Below are positions 5,768 to 6,332 of a DNA stretch of 6,332 nucleotides, in pieces. The position numbers and the translations under genes were made by a program. Positions within the stretch are counted from its first letter, which is position 1; the number at the start of each line of letters is the position of its first letter. Source of the DNA: Pseudomonadota bacterium (lineage in GTDB: Bacteria; Pseudomonadota; Alphaproteobacteria; Sphingomonadales; Sphingomonadaceae); contig JAEWJQ010000271.1 of NCBI GenBank assembly GCA_023386515.1, positions 1 to 6,332 on the forward strand, in the 5' to 3' direction. The notes under the pieces were generated by a model. It ran no database searches, was not told the DNA's origin, and was given only the letters and a program-made list of their open reading frames with translations.

Positions 5768-6332
5768 TCACACGTGCGACTGCGAATAGTAGGATTGCAG
5801 CGGCCGTACTTCAAGGGAGCCGGTGCCGATCGCCTTCGCCACCTGGACGCTGGCCGGCGCGGTGGTGAAATAGGGGATCTTCTGGCCCAGCGCCGCCTGG
5901 CGGATCGGCTTGGAATCCTTGAGCGACTGCCACCCTTCCGTGGTGTTGAAGATCAGCGTCACCTCGCCGTCCATGATCCGGTCGAGGATGTGCGGCCGGC
6001 CCTGCGCGACCTTGTTGACCTTCTCCACCTCGATGCCGGCACGGGTCAGATAATCCGCGGTGCCGCCGGTGGCGAGGATGTGGAAACCGCGCGCGACGAG
6101 GTCCCGCACCGCCGGGACGATATGCGGCTTGTCGGTGTCCTTGACGCTGACGAAGGCGGTACCGCCGGTCGGCAGCACGGTGCCGGCGCCGAGCTGCGAC
6201 TTCATGAAGGCGGTGGTGAAGTCCGGGTCGATGCCCATCACCTCGCCCGTCGACTTCATCTCCGGTGACAGCACCGGGTCGATGCCAGGGAAGCGATTGA
6301 AGGGGAAGACCGCTTCCTTGACCGCATAATGT
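5768..6332 (-). CDS. carB: Carbamoyl-phosphate synthase large subunit, C-terminal part (runs off window)
   Basis: Large subunit of the CarAB enzyme that makes carbamoyl phosphate from bicarbonate, ATP and glutamine-derived ammonia for pyrimidine and arginine synthesis. The first complete codon is at 6331, so 187 residues of a protein of normally about 1,100 are visible. They begin at the end of the second ATP-grasp (carbamoyl-phosphate) domain with [16 protein letters not shown] and [14 protein letters not shown]. They continue into the C-terminal MGS-like regulatory domain, where UMP and other effectors bind in the family: [54 protein letters not shown]. The stop is TGA at 5768-5770. greA follows on the same strand. 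No frameshift or missing motif is seen in the visible part. Confidence 0.97.
   Translation of the reverse strand, partial: HYAVKEAVFPFNRFPGIDPVLSPEMKSTGEVMGIDPDFTTAFMKSQLGAGTVLPTGGTAFVSVKDTDKPHIVPAVRDLVARGFHILATGGTADYLTRAGIEVEKVNKVAQGRPHILDRIMDGEVTLIFNTTEGWQSLKDSKPIRQAALGQKIPYFTTAPASVQVAKAIGTGSLEVRPLQSYYSQSHV

Overview
The window is GC-rich (roughly two-thirds G+C), chromosomal alphaproteobacterial DNA. Enolase next to an FtsB-type septum initiator, carB followed by greA, a DUF4170 gene and an EcfG-type (GGAAC-N17-GTT) promoter together point to a sphingomonad (Sphingomonas or a close relative). I see no phage, transposon, CRISPR array, rRNA or tRNA. Genus assignment is inference from protein character and gene order, not from a search.

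Layout. Bases 1-1057 (+) hold the C-terminal part of a two-HKD phospholipase D / cardiolipin synthase-like enzyme. It converges on a minus-strand block: eno (2892 to 1615) followed by ftsB (1429 to 1112). The roughly 185 bases between eno and ftsB hold a compound palindromic element of the kind scattered between sphingomonad genes. From the 139-base divergent region 2893-3031, eno is transcribed leftward and a compact four-gene cluster (3032-4590) rightward. The cluster encodes small membrane-associated proteins: a DUF883/YqjD-like protein, a YqjE-type holin-superfamily-III protein, a DUF3618-like protein and a second glycine-zipper protein. A DUF4170 gene (4694-4921, +) follows. A 287-base gap without a convincing gene separates it from greA (5685 to 5209, -), which lies downstream of carB (3' end only, running off the window at 6332).

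How the genes relate. The housekeeping genes are conventional: glycolysis (eno), division (ftsB), transcript-cleavage factor (greA), and pyrimidine/arginine precursor synthesis (carB). The most interesting part is the four-gene cluster. It sits behind a near-consensus general-stress (EcfG) promoter, and its composition recalls the stationary-phase yqjC-D-E-K operon of enterobacteria. Three of its four products share a 'Pro-(Leu)-Gly + small-residue membrane helix' anchor. The working hypothesis is a stress-induced inner-membrane module, possibly the sphingomonad counterpart of the YqjD/ElaB ribosome-tethering proteins; the function is inference only.
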